41,465 nucleotides of DNA, from assembly GCA_021807595.1 (NCBI GenBank), contig JAKBCS010000034.1, positions 1 through 41,465 of the forward strand, given 5' to 3'. A program made the translations under genes and the position numbers. Under the pieces are notes generated by a model. That model saw only the letters and a program-made list of their open reading frames with translations, did no database searches and had not been told where the DNA came from. Of this stretch, positions 8,009 to 17,113 are shown in pieces. Each line of letters starts with the position of its first letter. Position 1 is the stretch's first letter. The DNA is from Planctomycetota bacterium (GTDB taxonomy: Bacteria; Planctomycetota; Planctomycetia; Gemmatales; Gemmataceae).

Positions 8009-9520
8009 ATGCGCGTAATCCTGAAATCGACGTTGTTTTTGGGGATGATTTTGGCGGCCGGCGCTCCGGCGGACGCCGACTCTATAGGCGAACGGGTGGA
8101 GGAATACTGGGAGAGCGCGCAAATGGATGGGGCGCAAGTCGGCTTCGTTCGCGGAACCGTGCGCCGTCTCGACGGCAAGGACGGCAAGCGAATCCGGGCG
8201 TCCGAGGAGATGGAGTTGACGTTCAAACGCAACAAAGCCCTCCTGCGCTTGCGGCGCGAACGGGGGACCGAGGAGACGAGCGAGGGAAAAGTCGTCGGCG
8301 TCTATATGAAACAAGGCCAAGAGGGCGGCAAACAATTGGTGTTGTCCGGCACGCTCGAAGAGGGACGAATGCACGTTCGCATCGACGAAGGGCGCATCGA
8401 TCGCCGTTTGTCTTGGAGTGACGACGTGGTGGGGATGTACGGTTTGGAACACCTGTTCGCGATACGCAAACCGAAGGCCAACGATCGCTGGACGTTGAAG
8501 CGCTACGACCCGACCTACAATGCCGTGACGACCGTAAGCGTCGTTGTCAAGGAACGCGAGCAGATCGCGCTGGTGCCGGGCACGGCGCGCGTCGAATTGT
8601 GGCGCGTCGAGTTGACGCCGCAACCGCTGGAAGCGCCTGGGATCAAAGTGCGCCCCCCGGCCGAGACGTGGTGGCTAAACGACCATTTCGATCCCGTTCG
8701 TCGTCAAATCGAGTTGGAGGGGTTGGGAACCCTGGTGTTGACGCGGACCACGCGGCAATCGGCGACGACGCTCTCGCCGACGCGCTCGCTCGACATCGGC
8801 CTGAAGTCGCTGCTCCCCCTCAATCGCACGCTGGCGCGACCTTATGCGACTCGTTCGGTGGATTATCGGATCGCGTTACGCGGCGACGCCGACCCCTCGT
8901 CTGCCTTGGCGCGCGACGCGCATCAAACCATCGACGACGTTCGCGGCGATTCGTTTACCCTGCACGTTCATCCGCCGCGCGAACCGGAGCGCCGCGCCGA
9001 TGCCCCCGCCCCCTCGAAGGAGTATCTCGCATCGTGTCGCTTCATCGACTCCGAGGACGAGCGCGTGCAAGAATTGGCGCGGCGGGCAGCGGGTGGCGAG
9101 CAAGATACCTGGGCCAAGGCGAAACGCATCGAGCGATGGGTCAAGCAAAATATGCGCGTCGATCAGACGGTGGAAATGGGTCCGGCCAGCGAGGTGGCAC
9201 GACGGCTCCGCGGCGATTGTCGCCAATACGCGGTCCTGACTGCGGCGCTATGCCGTGCCGAAGGCATTCCGTCGCGCACGGCCATCGGTCTGATCTACGT
9301 CGAAAAGGGACGGCGGCCCACAATGGGTTTTCACATGTGGACGGAGGTTTGCATCGAAGGGCAATGGTTGGGACTCGATGCCACGCTCGGTTTCGGCGGA
9401 GTCAGCGCTGCCCACATTAAGATTTCCGATCATTCCTGGCACGACACGCCTTCGCTGACGCCGTTGCTGCCCGTGAGCCGCGTCCTCGGCAAAATGAAGA
9501 TTGACATAGTCAACGAATAG
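8009..9520 (+). CDS. Exported transglutaminase-like (papain-fold) protein
   Basis: 503 residues from ATG 8009, preceded by GAGG and followed by a signal peptide (MRVILKSTLFLGMILAAGAP). The first 300 residues are a beta-rich region without a recognised family. The C-terminal third is a transglutaminase-like domain: GDCRQYAVLTAALCRAEGIP carries the nucleophile Cys404, GFHMWTEV carries His442 and LGLDATLGF carries Asp457. In bacteria this fold usually hydrolyses peptide or amide bonds. The complete triad suggests it is active, outside the cytoplasmic membrane. The substrate is unknown. Confidence 0.88.
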   Translation: MRVILKSTLFLGMILAAGAPADADSIGERVEEYWESAQMDGAQVGFVRGTVRRLDGKDGKRIRASEEMELTFKRNKALLRLRRERGTEETSEGKVVGVYMKQGQEGGKQLVLSGTLEEGRMHVRIDEGRIDRRLSWSDDVVGMYGLEHLFAIRKPKANDRWTLKRYDPTYNAVTTVSVVVKEREQIALVPGTARVELWRVELTPQPLEAPGIKVRPPAETWWLNDHFDPVRRQIELEGLGTLVLTRTTRQSATTLSPTRSLDIGLKSLLPLNRTLARPYATRSVDYRIALRGDADPSSALARDAHQTIDDVRGDSFTLHVHPPREPERRADAPAPSKEYLASCRFIDSEDERVQELARRAAGGEQDTWAKAKRIERWVKQNMRVDQTVEMGPASEVARRLRGDCRQYAVLTAALCRAEGIPSRTAIGLIYVEKGRRPTMGFHMWTEVCIEGQWLGLDATLGFGGVSAAHIKISDHSWHDTPSLTPLLPVSRVLGKMKIDIVNE

Positions 9521-9578
9521 GCGAACCGGCAGCGTAAGCTGCCGGGTCAAGATCCACCCAACCGCTTACGCTGCCGGT
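9521..9578. terminator. Repeat R2 full copy: 15-bp perfect hairpin between convergent genes
   Basis: Bases 9525-9539 (accggcagcgtaagc) and 9564-9578 are perfect reverse complements. The element sits exactly between the convergent stops at 9520 and 9584, a position typical of a bidirectional terminator. No T-run follows on either strand, so termination is an inference. It is also a copy of the dispersed repeat at 1390 and 2168. Confidence 0.6.
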
Positions 9579-9583
9579 ACGTC

Positions 9584-11587
9584 CTACCTATGAGACGCCG
9601 GTTGAAAGCCGAGCGTCTCGTAGGCTTCCTCGGCTTCGTGACGCACGGAGGCATTGCTGTCGGACTTCAGTTTCTCCACCAGCGCCACCACTTCCTTGCT
9701 GTTGGCCTTCATCTGTGCCAACGCATGGACACAAGCCGCTCGCACAGAAGTGGCCGGATCGGTTCGCGCCGACTCGACGAGATGCTCTACCACAAGAGGC
9801 TGCGCCTTCCAATTCAGATCGCCGAGTTGTTCGGCGGCTCGCTCGCGTTCGGACGGTCGCAGTGAATCCTTGAGCGCGGCTAAGAGATAGGGCACGCCCG
9901 TCGGCTGCATGGGAGTCGGAGCCTGGGCGATCTGCGTCGGTGGAACGGTCATCAGCGGGTTCGCGCCGGCGGGCATGGGCAACATTGCCATCGCATTCGG
10001 CATCGGCTGACGCTGCCCGTTGGGCATGGCAGGCATCGTCGTGTACCCGTGCGGCGGAGTTCCCTCTCCTTCGATCTGCTGGGCAGGCTCGGCGAAGGCA
10101 TTAGGCAGTTGCGGCGTTCCACCAAAGTCGGCGGGAATGGGTCGTCTCGTGCCGGCCACTGTGAAGGCGTTGCCCATCGCATCGGGAACGCCCACGTCCA
10201 GGCGAGCCGGTTGCATCGGTGCCGGACGCGTGGGATACGGGCCGGGAGGAGGAACCGGCAGACGCGGCATCGGTCCCGGCGGTGGAACCGGCATGCGCGG
10301 GGTCGCGGCGATCCTCGGCGGATAGTTCGGGCGAGGACCGTTGGGGACGCGATCGAAGGCGTTAAACGGGGCCGACTCTGCGGCGGGAGTGGCCGATTTT
10401 GTATTCGAGGTCCAGAATGCGTTGCTTTCGTCGGCGGGAACCTCGGACACCTTGGCCGGACCGCGCGGCGGCTGTTGAACGATCGGCGGCTTCGAATCGA
10501 CCATCGTACTGTGCTTGGGTCGAACGCTCGTCATATTGCGAAAGAACTCTGGATTCTGCACGGGATCGGGGTGCGTCTTCTCCATTTGCACGGGGACGGG
10601 ATCGGCGCGCTTGGCCACGGCCTCCGTCGGCTTCGTTGTCCACGGTTCCACCTTGCCCCATGACTCGCGCGGATCGCGTGCCAGAGGAGTGGCGGTTGGT
10701 GCGGGTTGAGTCCGCGTCACGGCAGGGGCGGCATTCGGGGCCGCGGGAGTCGCCTTCACCGGCTCGCAAGCGATCTCTTTGCAATCGCAGTCTCGTTTCG
10801 ATTTGAAGAGACGACCGATAAACGGCTGCCGCATTGGTGAAGGCGGGCAGCATACAGTCGATTGAGTGCAAGTTTCACACGGCTTACCGTTCGTGGCACA
10901 GGGCGCACCACTCGGACAATCGCATGGGGCCTGAGCCACTGCTGTGCCATGCGGTGTGGGCAAGAGGCGCGGCTGAGCCGGTGTGCCGGAAGCGGGCGGG
11001 AGCGCGGTGGTGGACTGCTGCGGAATCACTTGTGTCCCCAACGGCGTCAAGACCGGTGGGTTGGTTCGTACCACGGGGGCGGGTTGCGAGACCGCGAGGG
11101 GAGCAGTGGACTTACTCGTGACCGACGGCTGGGTGAGCGGAGAAAGCGGTGGTGGTTCGGGAGTCCGGGCGGTGGCCGTAGTCGGGCGCGGTTGAGGTGT
11201 TGGCGCGAGATTCAGTGGCGAGGCCGCTTGGGATGCACGAACGAGCGTCTGAGCCGGTGCGATCGGAGCGCCGACCGGCGGCTTATTGTCGCCGTTCCAA
11301 TGAAAAATGCGCGTGGTCATCGCGCGGGCCGTGCCGGTCGAACTCGACGGAGCCGAGCCAACAATCGTCATCACTTCGCCGGAATCGACGGCTCGCACTT
11401 GATACACGGGAACGCCGTTCGGCTCGTGCCAGGTTTTGACGATTTGACAGCGCTGAGGCGATCTCCCCTCCTCGCGCACCGTGATGAAACGAGGCCGAGA
11501 AGTTGTCTCCTCAGTCGATTGCGCCCAGGTCAGGCTGGTCCAGCCCAGACCCGCAACCACGAACGCCAGTGTCAGTGACCGGACCAT
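9584..11587 (-). CDS. Exported proline-rich, cysteine-cluster protein with C-terminal HEAT-like repeats
   Basis: 667 residues, ATG with AAGGAGA upstream. A signal peptide (MVRSLTLAFVVAGLGWTSLTWAQ) is followed by a low-complexity region rich in Pro, Thr, Ala and Gln. In the middle, about residues 215-275, a dense cysteine cluster (CDCPSGAPC, CETC, CC, then CDCKE) could bind metal or form disulfides. The last 90 residues contain two or three HEAT-type helical repeats (SERERAAEQLGDLNWKAQ, then SVRAACVHALAQMKANSKEV and SVRHEAEEAYETL), a protein-binding fold. It follows the ExbB/ExbD gene group on the same strand after a 208-base gap and may be an envelope scaffold. No enzymatic motif is visible. 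Confidence 0.83.
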   Translation of the reverse strand: MVRSLTLAFVVAGLGWTSLTWAQSTEETTSRPRFITVREEGRSPQRCQIVKTWHEPNGVPVYQVRAVDSGEVMTIVGSAPSSSTGTARAMTTRIFHWNGDNKPPVGAPIAPAQTLVRASQAASPLNLAPTPQPRPTTATARTPEPPPLSPLTQPSVTSKSTAPLAVSQPAPVVRTNPPVLTPLGTQVIPQQSTTALPPASGTPAQPRLLPTPHGTAVAQAPCDCPSGAPCATNGKPCETCTQSTVCCPPSPMRQPFIGRLFKSKRDCDCKEIACEPVKATPAAPNAAPAVTRTQPAPTATPLARDPRESWGKVEPWTTKPTEAVAKRADPVPVQMEKTHPDPVQNPEFFRNMTSVRPKHSTMVDSKPPIVQQPPRGPAKVSEVPADESNAFWTSNTKSATPAAESAPFNAFDRVPNGPRPNYPPRIAATPRMPVPPPGPMPRLPVPPPGPYPTRPAPMQPARLDVGVPDAMGNAFTVAGTRRPIPADFGGTPQLPNAFAEPAQQIEGEGTPPHGYTTMPAMPNGQRQPMPNAMAMLPMPAGANPLMTVPPTQIAQAPTPMQPTGVPYLLAALKDSLRPSERERAAEQLGDLNWKAQPLVVEHLVESARTDPATSVRAACVHALAQMKANSKEVVALVEKLKSDSNASVRHEAEEAYETLGFQPASHR

Positions 11588-11679
11588 CTCGTTGATCTCC
11601 TTTCCGCGCAGACCCCATGTCGAGCCGAACGAAGGACGCCGACTCGTTTCCTTAGTTATCGGCTTTGCGGAAAGAAGCG

Positions 11680-11707
11680 ATTAGTCGGAATTAAACGAAT
11701 ATGTCAA
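11680..11707 (-). promoter_or_regulatory. Candidate promoter for the HEAT-repeat gene
   Basis: On the minus strand, a perfect TTGACA (11707-11702) is followed after 16 bases by ACTAAT (11685-11680), about 90 bases before the start codon. The -35 is strong and the -10 weak (four of six). Confidence 0.4.
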
Positions 11708-11746
11708 AAAAACATCGGAAAATGCCGGGAGAGCGGAGCCGCACGG

Positions 11747-11784
11747 CGCGCCCCTCTCCCTCGCAGTATCGGGGAGAGGGCGCG
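11747..11784. terminator. GC-rich hairpin after the toroid-protein gene
   Basis: Bases 11747-11760 and 11772-11784 pair over 13 bases with one bulged C. The hairpin lies 12 bases past the stop of the gene ending at 11796, where a terminator would be expected. A T-rich stretch occurs only some 35 bases further on. The type (CCCCTCTCCC, then GGGAGAGGG) recurs at 25340-25381 and inside the riboswitch. Confidence 0.5.
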
Positions 11785-11795
11785 GTTGCGAAGTT

Positions 11796-13469
11796 TTAGT
11801 CCTTTTTGATGGTGGAAATGTCGCGGCGATAGAGGGGGAGATGGCGGTAGTACACCTCCAAGCACAACAAGGACAGGGACGTGGCCATGATGCGACCGCC
11901 CTGTGAGCCGCTCCAGCTACCGACTTGATGGGGGTGGCCCGGCGTCGTGCCCTTGTCTTGGGTAGCGATGAGCGCGTCGCGGATGCCGCTATGCACTTTT
12001 TTGCCGTTTTCGTCCACTCCTTCGTTCCAGAAGCGCCAGCTTTCACCCTGCATGTGGTGCATCACTTGTGTGGCATAGTATAGGTAATAGATGTTGGCGG
12101 AGGGGCCGGGGGGATTGGCCTTGAGGACTTTCACTCCATTTTGCAAAGCCGGGTTCTTCGGTCCCACGCCGCTGTACTGTCGGCACAATAACCCTACGGA
12201 GGTCATCGTGGGCGTCGTCGGTTGCCCGGTCGTGTACGCGAACGAACCGCCCTTGTCTGCTTTGGAAGATTTGTCCGAGGCTTCCACCGAATCGAGGAAC
12301 CGCTCCGCCTGTTTGAGTACCTTTTGGGGGACGCTGAGGCCAGCCATTTGACCGCTCTTGAGGGCCATCAGCTCCCAGCCGGTCACGGAGGTGTCGCCAG
12401 CCTGTTTGGGAGTGTAGCGCCAGCCGCCTCCCGCGGGATCTTGAGCGTAGGCGACGAAATTCAACGCCTTCTGCGCTGACACTTTGATGCGCGGATCGGA
12501 CGACAGCCCATACGCCTCGCACATGGCGATGGTGGCGATGCCGTGTTCGTACATATTGCTGCTGTACGATCCATCCTTGGCGCTCTGCCGACCCATGAGC
12601 CAATGGACCGCTCCCTCGACGGTTTTCGTATAGTCCTTATTCGTGGTCTTTGTGCTGCGATGGGTGATGCCCGCGGCGAGAAACGGCAACAGACCGAAAC
12701 CGGTCGCGCCGACATCGTGGCGTTGACCCGTGCCCGGTTCGCAGTTGCATCTCACAATCTTGCCCGCCGGACGGGGTTGATCGCGACCATCCTTGCTAAA
12801 ATCGTTGAGGGACCAATGACCGTCTTGAGCTTGATGAAGAGCCAAGTAGAGCAGTCCACGCCCTACCGCCGCTTCCGAAACCTTGTTCCCACCGTACTCA
12901 TTGAGCATCTTCTGTTTGGTGCTGCCGCTGCGACCAATAAATTGGCTGCCGAGGCTGACGCCCCCCATGCCGCCGGCCAAACTACTTAGTCCGCCGATTC
13001 CCGCTTTGTCCAGATTATCCAAGCCGCCTCCCAAGCCGCCGCCGGTACCTGGAGGCAGTGGGACGTTGTTGCGCGGCGCGTCGGCGGGTGCGCCCTCAAT
13101 CCCTGGAGCCTGGGTCATATCAACCATTCCCGGAACGACCACATCTTCGTTGGTGCGGTCCAGATTAAGTCCGTAGGGCGTTTCGCTGTCCATGCCCACG
13201 TCTGTCTGCGTGAGGTCGAGGTTGTCGTCCTTCGGCTCTTCTTCAACCTGCGTGGTCTGCACCGATTGATCGAGTTCCTCAGGCGCGGCGGCCTTGAGTT
13301 GGCCGATCAGGCTGAACAACCCGGCGGCCAGGCCGAGAATGGCGAGATTGACGACCGCGCTGGCAATCCAGACCGGAATGATTTTCATCCACGGCACGCC
13401 TGTGTTGCCGTGCATGGAAGGCGTCACGACGACGCGCCGCCGACCGTTGTTCGCTGGTGCGGTTGACAT
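11796..13469 (-). CDS. Membrane-anchored alpha/alpha-toroid (prenyltransferase/squalene cyclase repeat) protein
   Basis: 557 residues from ATG 13469, which has GAGGGA upstream; the ATG at 13502 lacks a good ribosome site. A single N-terminal membrane helix near residues 28-52 (IIPVWIASAVVNLAILGLAA) precedes an acidic linker with VQTTQVEEEPKDD, an arrangement like TonB-type energy-coupled proteins, and then a Gly-rich linker. From about 205 to the end there are repeated helical units with QDGHWS, KDGSYS, GGGWRYTP and VTGWELMALKS motifs of the squalene-cyclase/prenyltransferase toroid fold. The DxDD or DCTAE motifs of active cyclases are not seen, so it is probably a binding or structural domain. 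It lies downstream of exbB-exbD-exbD. Confidence 0.85.
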   Translation of the reverse strand: MSTAPANNGRRRVVVTPSMHGNTGVPWMKIIPVWIASAVVNLAILGLAAGLFSLIGQLKAAAPEELDQSVQTTQVEEEPKDDNLDLTQTDVGMDSETPYGLNLDRTNEDVVVPGMVDMTQAPGIEGAPADAPRNNVPLPPGTGGGLGGGLDNLDKAGIGGLSSLAGGMGGVSLGSQFIGRSGSTKQKMLNEYGGNKVSEAAVGRGLLYLALHQAQDGHWSLNDFSKDGRDQPRPAGKIVRCNCEPGTGQRHDVGATGFGLLPFLAAGITHRSTKTTNKDYTKTVEGAVHWLMGRQSAKDGSYSSNMYEHGIATIAMCEAYGLSSDPRIKVSAQKALNFVAYAQDPAGGGWRYTPKQAGDTSVTGWELMALKSGQMAGLSVPQKVLKQAERFLDSVEASDKSSKADKGGSFAYTTGQPTTPTMTSVGLLCRQYSGVGPKNPALQNGVKVLKANPPGPSANIYYLYYATQVMHHMQGESWRFWNEGVDENGKKVHSGIRDALIATQDKGTTPGHPHQVGSWSGSQGGRIMATSLSLLCLEVYYRHLPLYRRDISTIKKD

Positions 13470-13576
13470 ATGCGGTTCCCTCTCATCTAAAGGCAGACCC
13501 AATTTGGCTCTTCCGGTCTCGGGAGCAAGCCGTTTTCTCCCTTGTGGCTCTCACGCGCGTGCGCGGAAGAAAAAGA

Positions 13577-14719
13577 CTACTTGTAGTCGAACAGTTCTCC
13601 TCTGTCGGTGGTGGACAGATTCTCCGGTAGTGCGACGAATTGCGTGTTTCGGCTGTTGTGAAGACGCTGCCGCACGCGATGGTCTTGGTAGCGGTACCAA
13701 GCCGTCAGTACGAGTACGCCTACCACCGTGCCTCCAACCACGGCAAGGAATCCCCACATCACATGATGTCCCCAATTATCCGACTCGCCGGGTTCCTCCG
13801 AGGCGAACTGTCCCACTGGGGCACGGCCAACTAGCATCGGTACATCGTGCAGTTTACCGTCCGACGCTTGATAGCGGTAGCGCTTGTAGGAATACCCGTC
13901 GAACGTCACGGGTTCGTTGTACTTCCGCTCGTTGTCCACCTTCAAACCGTCCGGCAAATCGGTGAAGGCGACGCAGACAGGATTCTTGCCGTATTCGTCG
14001 GTCATGATCCAACCTTCGTACAGGTCGGCAAGGCCGGCGGCGCGGGCTTCATCGGGCGCATCGTAACGCCGCAGCCGGATCAACCGTCCCGCAAGATGGA
14101 TCACCTTGCCGCGATAGCGTTCCGGCTCGTTGAACAAGTGAACGTAAGTAACGTCGCGCCGAGCCGCCTTGGCGAATGCCTCCGTCGAAGTATAGTGCGC
14201 TTGCACGAGGATATTCCAGAACGCCTCATATTCTGGATTGCCGATGGTGATGTCGTGGCGATCGCGAATCAGGCCGGGTTGAAGGAAAACTTCGGGTATC
14301 GGGCGAACGGTATCGGTGTCGATCATTTCCCAGCAATCGCGCTCCTGCCCCGCTTGGAGCATGGCAAGTTCCGTAAGCGGTGTAGTGGACGAGGGACCGA
14401 AACCCGTCAGAAAGAGTAAACTCGCTCCCGCGTTGATCCTTCCGGGCCGCGTCGAGAAGACGCCGCGCAGCTCCCACACCGGCGGATCGAGGCTTGCTCC
14501 CAGGTAAACGTCGCTAAGAGCCGCATGCGAACTCGCAAACGGTGACAGCGAGACGGCGACCGTCATAATCGCCAGGTGTTCCGCCCGAAATTCGGCGGGG
14601 GTGGTGAGAGATACGGCGTTTCTCGGAGGGCCTGCCGAAGCGAGCGACGCACCGAGGACCACCGCGATCGTTGAGACAAACGGGCCTGCGAATGACCGCG
14701 TCGGTGATTTTTGGTGCAT
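13577..14719 (-). CDS. Exported membrane-anchored protein of unknown function in the ExbB/ExbD group
   Basis: 380 residues. ATG 14719 has AAGGAC about ten bases upstream. A signal peptide (LASAGPP) and a C-terminal membrane helix (GFLAVVGGTVVGVLVLTAWY, about residues 320-340) with a short basic tail make it a type I membrane protein facing outward. A central segment (RYRGKVIHLAGRLIRLRRYD, then YEGWIMTDEYGKNPVCVAFT) looks like an OB-fold barrel, which I infer from its strand pattern. Gaps of 107 and 122 bases separate it from its same-strand neighbours, so co-transcription with the ExbB/ExbD genes is likely. No known family recognised. Confidence 0.8.
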   Translation of the reverse strand: MHQKSPTRSFAGPFVSTIAVVLGASLASAGPPRNAVSLTTPAEFRAEHLAIMTVAVSLSPFASSHAALSDVYLGASLDPPVWELRGVFSTRPGRINAGASLLFLTGFGPSSTTPLTELAMLQAGQERDCWEMIDTDTVRPIPEVFLQPGLIRDRHDITIGNPEYEAFWNILVQAHYTSTEAFAKAARRDVTYVHLFNEPERYRGKVIHLAGRLIRLRRYDAPDEARAAGLADLYEGWIMTDEYGKNPVCVAFTDLPDGLKVDNERKYNEPVTFDGYSYKRYRYQASDGKLHDVPMLVGRAPVGQFASEEPGESDNWGHHVMWGFLAVVGGTVVGVLVLTAWYRYQDHRVRQRLHNSRNTQFVALPENLSTTDRGELFDYK

Positions 14720-14841
14720 AGTTTAACCGTCCTTCCGTTGCTCTCCCACTTATTGGATGCGGACAGAATAAGGATGGTTCCCCAATCGGCGATTGTCCGC
14801 GAAAGAAAGGTACTCGCATGGAACCTGCGCGCCCGGTTCGC

Positions 14842-15345
14842 TCAGCTTGGCGGCTGAATGAAGCTGATGTTCATGAAGCCGGCTTCTTTGCACACATCCA
14901 TTACTTTTACGACTTCGCCCCATTTCAGTTTGGCGTCGGATTGAATCTTGATATTATCCTTGTTCGCCACCGAGGAATGCCTAGCCTTCAGTTCGTCTCG
15001 GAGTTTGTCCAACGTATCGACGGGGACGTTGCCTGCCTCGGCTTGCAAGGTCATGCCGCTGATGAGACCGTTGTTCACGTTGTCCCGCTGGGTGCGGACG
15101 ATCACGGTCAGATCGGCTTTTAATTCCAGGGCATCCTTGTCTGTGGCGGCATCCTGTTTCACCTCTTCGGCGCTTTTAGCTTTGGCGAAGCTCTCCGACG
15201 GCAGGCTCAATTCCATTTGCCCTTCGAGGTCGGAAGGGTGATAAGTCATCACGAAGAAGGCGAGCAGCTGAAACGCCATGTCGAGCATGGGAGTAACGGG
15301 CAAGCTCGGTTCGGGTCCGGATTCGGTCTTGCGTCGCGTGGTCAT
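14842..15345 (-). CDS. exbD: ExbD/TolR-family protein (second copy)
   Basis: 167 residues. The ATG at 15345 overlaps the preceding ExbD stop by four bases (ATGA), indicating translational coupling; the frame is open to 15597 but overlaps that gene. The start LPVTPMLDMAFQLLAFFVMT contains the ExbD membrane helix with the proton-path Asp (LDMAFQLL). The rest is periplasmic, ending in the conserved KWGEVVKVMDVCKEAGFMNI block. ExbD works with ExbB to turn the proton gradient into mechanical work on an envelope partner. Compared with the first copy, the periplasmic domain carries an Ala/Glu/Lys-rich insert. Confidence 0.93.
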   Translation of the reverse strand: MTTRRKTESGPEPSLPVTPMLDMAFQLLAFFVMTYHPSDLEGQMELSLPSESFAKAKSAEEVKQDAATDKDALELKADLTVIVRTQRDNVNNGLISGMTLQAEAGNVPVDTLDKLRDELKARHSSVANKDNIKIQSDAKLKWGEVVKVMDVCKEAGFMNISFIQPPS

Positions 15346-15887
15346 TTCGCGCCTCCGGTATTGTTCTTGGTCATGGCGCGCAGCATGAGGCGGCGGAACC
15401 CCGCCACTTTCGCGCGCTGTAAGATGCCGAACACCTCTCCGTAATCGGCGTCCTTGTGGCCGCGAATCACGATCGCGGTCTTCACTTCTTTTTCGTTTTT
15501 CCGTTCGGCGGCCGATTTCGCATCGTCGAATTGTTGCTTCAGCCACAAAATCAGATCTTTCTCGGTCATCGGCTCCTTGCCGACTACGAGAATGCACTCG
15601 TCGCCCTCGCGGAACTTCTCCTGCACACGCGCGAACGTATCCGCCGGTAAACGATCTTGATAGTCTTTCAAAGCGAACGGCTTGACGTTCACGAACAGAA
15701 CGTCGGGATCGCTCTTGTCCATCGGTTTCACGGCTTGTGAGTGCGGCAGAATGATGTCCTCGTTGACTTGCTCGCTAACGAAGTTCACGCACATCATGAA
15801 GAACATCAACAGCTGCAACACGACATCGAGCAACGGCGTCAGATTAGGTTCTGAAACGCCGCCTTCTCCTCCTCCCCCATGACTCAT
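15342..15887 (-). CDS. exbD: ExbD/TolR-family protein (first copy)
   Basis: 181 residues, ATG 15887 with GGGGA upstream. A Gly-rich N-terminus (MSHGGGGEGG) leads to NLTPLLDVVLQLLMFFMM, the single membrane helix with the essential Asp of ExbD/TolR. The periplasmic part ends with DYGEVFGILQRAKVAGFRRL, the conserved C-terminal block of the family. It is 79 bases downstream of exbB and overlaps the second exbD by four bases. Two different ExbD proteins with one ExbB suggest a hetero-dimeric plug in the motor. This is inferred from gene order. Confidence 0.94.
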   Translation of the reverse strand: MSHGGGGEGGVSEPNLTPLLDVVLQLLMFFMMCVNFVSEQVNEDIILPHSQAVKPMDKSDPDVLFVNVKPFALKDYQDRLPADTFARVQEKFREGDECILVVGKEPMTEKDLILWLKQQFDDAKSAAERKNEKEVKTAIVIRGHKDADYGEVFGILQRAKVAGFRRLMLRAMTKNNTGGAK

Positions 15888-15904
15888 GACATCCCCTTTT
15901 TTTC

Positions 15905-15930
15905 GTTCTGAGTTCCAAGTTCTGAGTTCC
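15905..15930. repeat. Tandem 12-bp direct repeat between exbB and exbD
   Basis: GTTCTGAGTTCC occurs at 15905-15916 and again at 15919-15930. The related inverted motif CCGAACTCGG lies at 15952-15961. The intergenic gap is thus largely repeat sequence; I see no clear regulatory role. Confidence 0.7.
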
Positions 15931-15966
15931 GAGTAAGTAAATCTCCGAACCCCGAACTCGGCACTT

Positions 15967-16860
15967 CTACTTCGGTTTGATTGCCGCAGTGGCGACGCCG
16001 CGTGGGTCGGCGGTGGCGACGAGGGCGGGAGCGGGTACTTCCGGGCCGGCCGGCTTCTTCGAGTTATGGTACATCTGCGTCAACAGATCGTCGGCGATGT
16101 TGCTTACGTCCATGGTAATGCGAATGAGTCGATTGCGGAAGAAGGCGTGTGCGAAGATGGCCGGGACCGACAGGCCGATTCCTACCAGCGTGACGACCAA
16201 GGCGTGCGAGATACCATCGGCCAACTTTGACGGATTCGGCGAGCCGCCCTTGCCCAGTTCCATGAAGCTCAAAATCATGCCCCAGACCGTGCCGACCAGA
16301 CCGAGCATCGGCCCCAGGGTGCCGATGGTAGCGAGATAGGTGATCAATTGATCCTTGCCCGCCTTGAGGCTTTCCACCATGTTGAAGGCCGCCTCGCGCG
16401 CGTCGTCAATGCCGTACTGCAAACGGCTCATGCCCGTGGTCATCACGCGGCCCAAAAATGAACCGTCTTCCTTGGCCATTTCATACGCTTCTTTGAAACG
16501 ACGTTTGTTGACCGTCTCGGTAAAGTCTTCCACAAAACTCGGCGGGATGGCGATGTTCATACGTAGTTCCATTATGAGTAACATAATCAGCGCGATCAAC
16601 GCGATGGACACCGCCAACATAACGGGCAAGAACCAGCTGAGCGATCGGATGATGTGGATGAAAATGTTGGTGGACTGTTTCGGTGCATCGGCTTGCTTGC
16701 CCGGCTCGGATTTGGCATCTTTGTTATCGGCGGGTGGATCGTCTTGCGCCCGCGCCGTCGGTTGTACCGAGCCGACAAAGGCGAACACATAGATCGCCAG
16801 CAAAAAGCCGAAAGCGAAGACTGTTAGGCGGGAAGAGGTATTGACCGCGAAACGTGGCAT
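15967..16860 (-). CDS. exbB: ExbB/TolQ/MotA-family proton channel
   Basis: 297 residues. An N-terminal hydrophobic segment (LTVFAFGFLLAIYVFAFVGS) looks like a signal peptide followed by an acidic linker, which is unusual for E. coli ExbB but common in planctomycete and related forms. Three membrane helices follow: LPVMLAVSIALIALIMLLIM, then ITYLATIGTLGPMLGLVGTV with the conserved Thr and Gly pattern, and SHALVVTLVGIGLSVPAIFA. It forms the proton-conducting pentamer that houses the ExbD helices in the inner membrane. It is the first gene of a minus-strand group with two exbD genes and two anchored envelope proteins. Confidence 0.95.
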   Translation of the reverse strand: MPRFAVNTSSRLTVFAFGFLLAIYVFAFVGSVQPTARAQDDPPADNKDAKSEPGKQADAPKQSTNIFIHIIRSLSWFLPVMLAVSIALIALIMLLIMELRMNIAIPPSFVEDFTETVNKRRFKEAYEMAKEDGSFLGRVMTTGMSRLQYGIDDAREAAFNMVESLKAGKDQLITYLATIGTLGPMLGLVGTVWGMILSFMELGKGGSPNPSKLADGISHALVVTLVGIGLSVPAIFAHAFFRNRLIRITMDVSNIADDLLTQMYHNSKKPAGPEVPAPALVATADPRGVATAAIKPK

Positions 16861-17113
16861 GGTGGAGAATCCCTGACTAAAAAAGGCGAATCATGGAACG
16901 ACCGGCCCGGCATCGGGCCTGCGCGAACGGACGAGGAACAACTATCTATGGGACGCGGCGAAAGGACGTTCGGTTCCCGCGTTCCCTCAATCTCTCGGTC
17001 GAAATCGTCGCCTCGTCCTCCCCTTCGGACGGGCAGCAACGGTAGGACCAACCACATTTGTTCCTTATCTAATCTGACTCCCGAAGATACCAACTGTCAA
17101 GAGCTTTCCGAGG

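Noticed and set aside
15905-15961. CRISPR-like array between exbB and exbD
   Set aside because: Only two 12-base repeats with a 2-base gap; no spacers and no cas genes.
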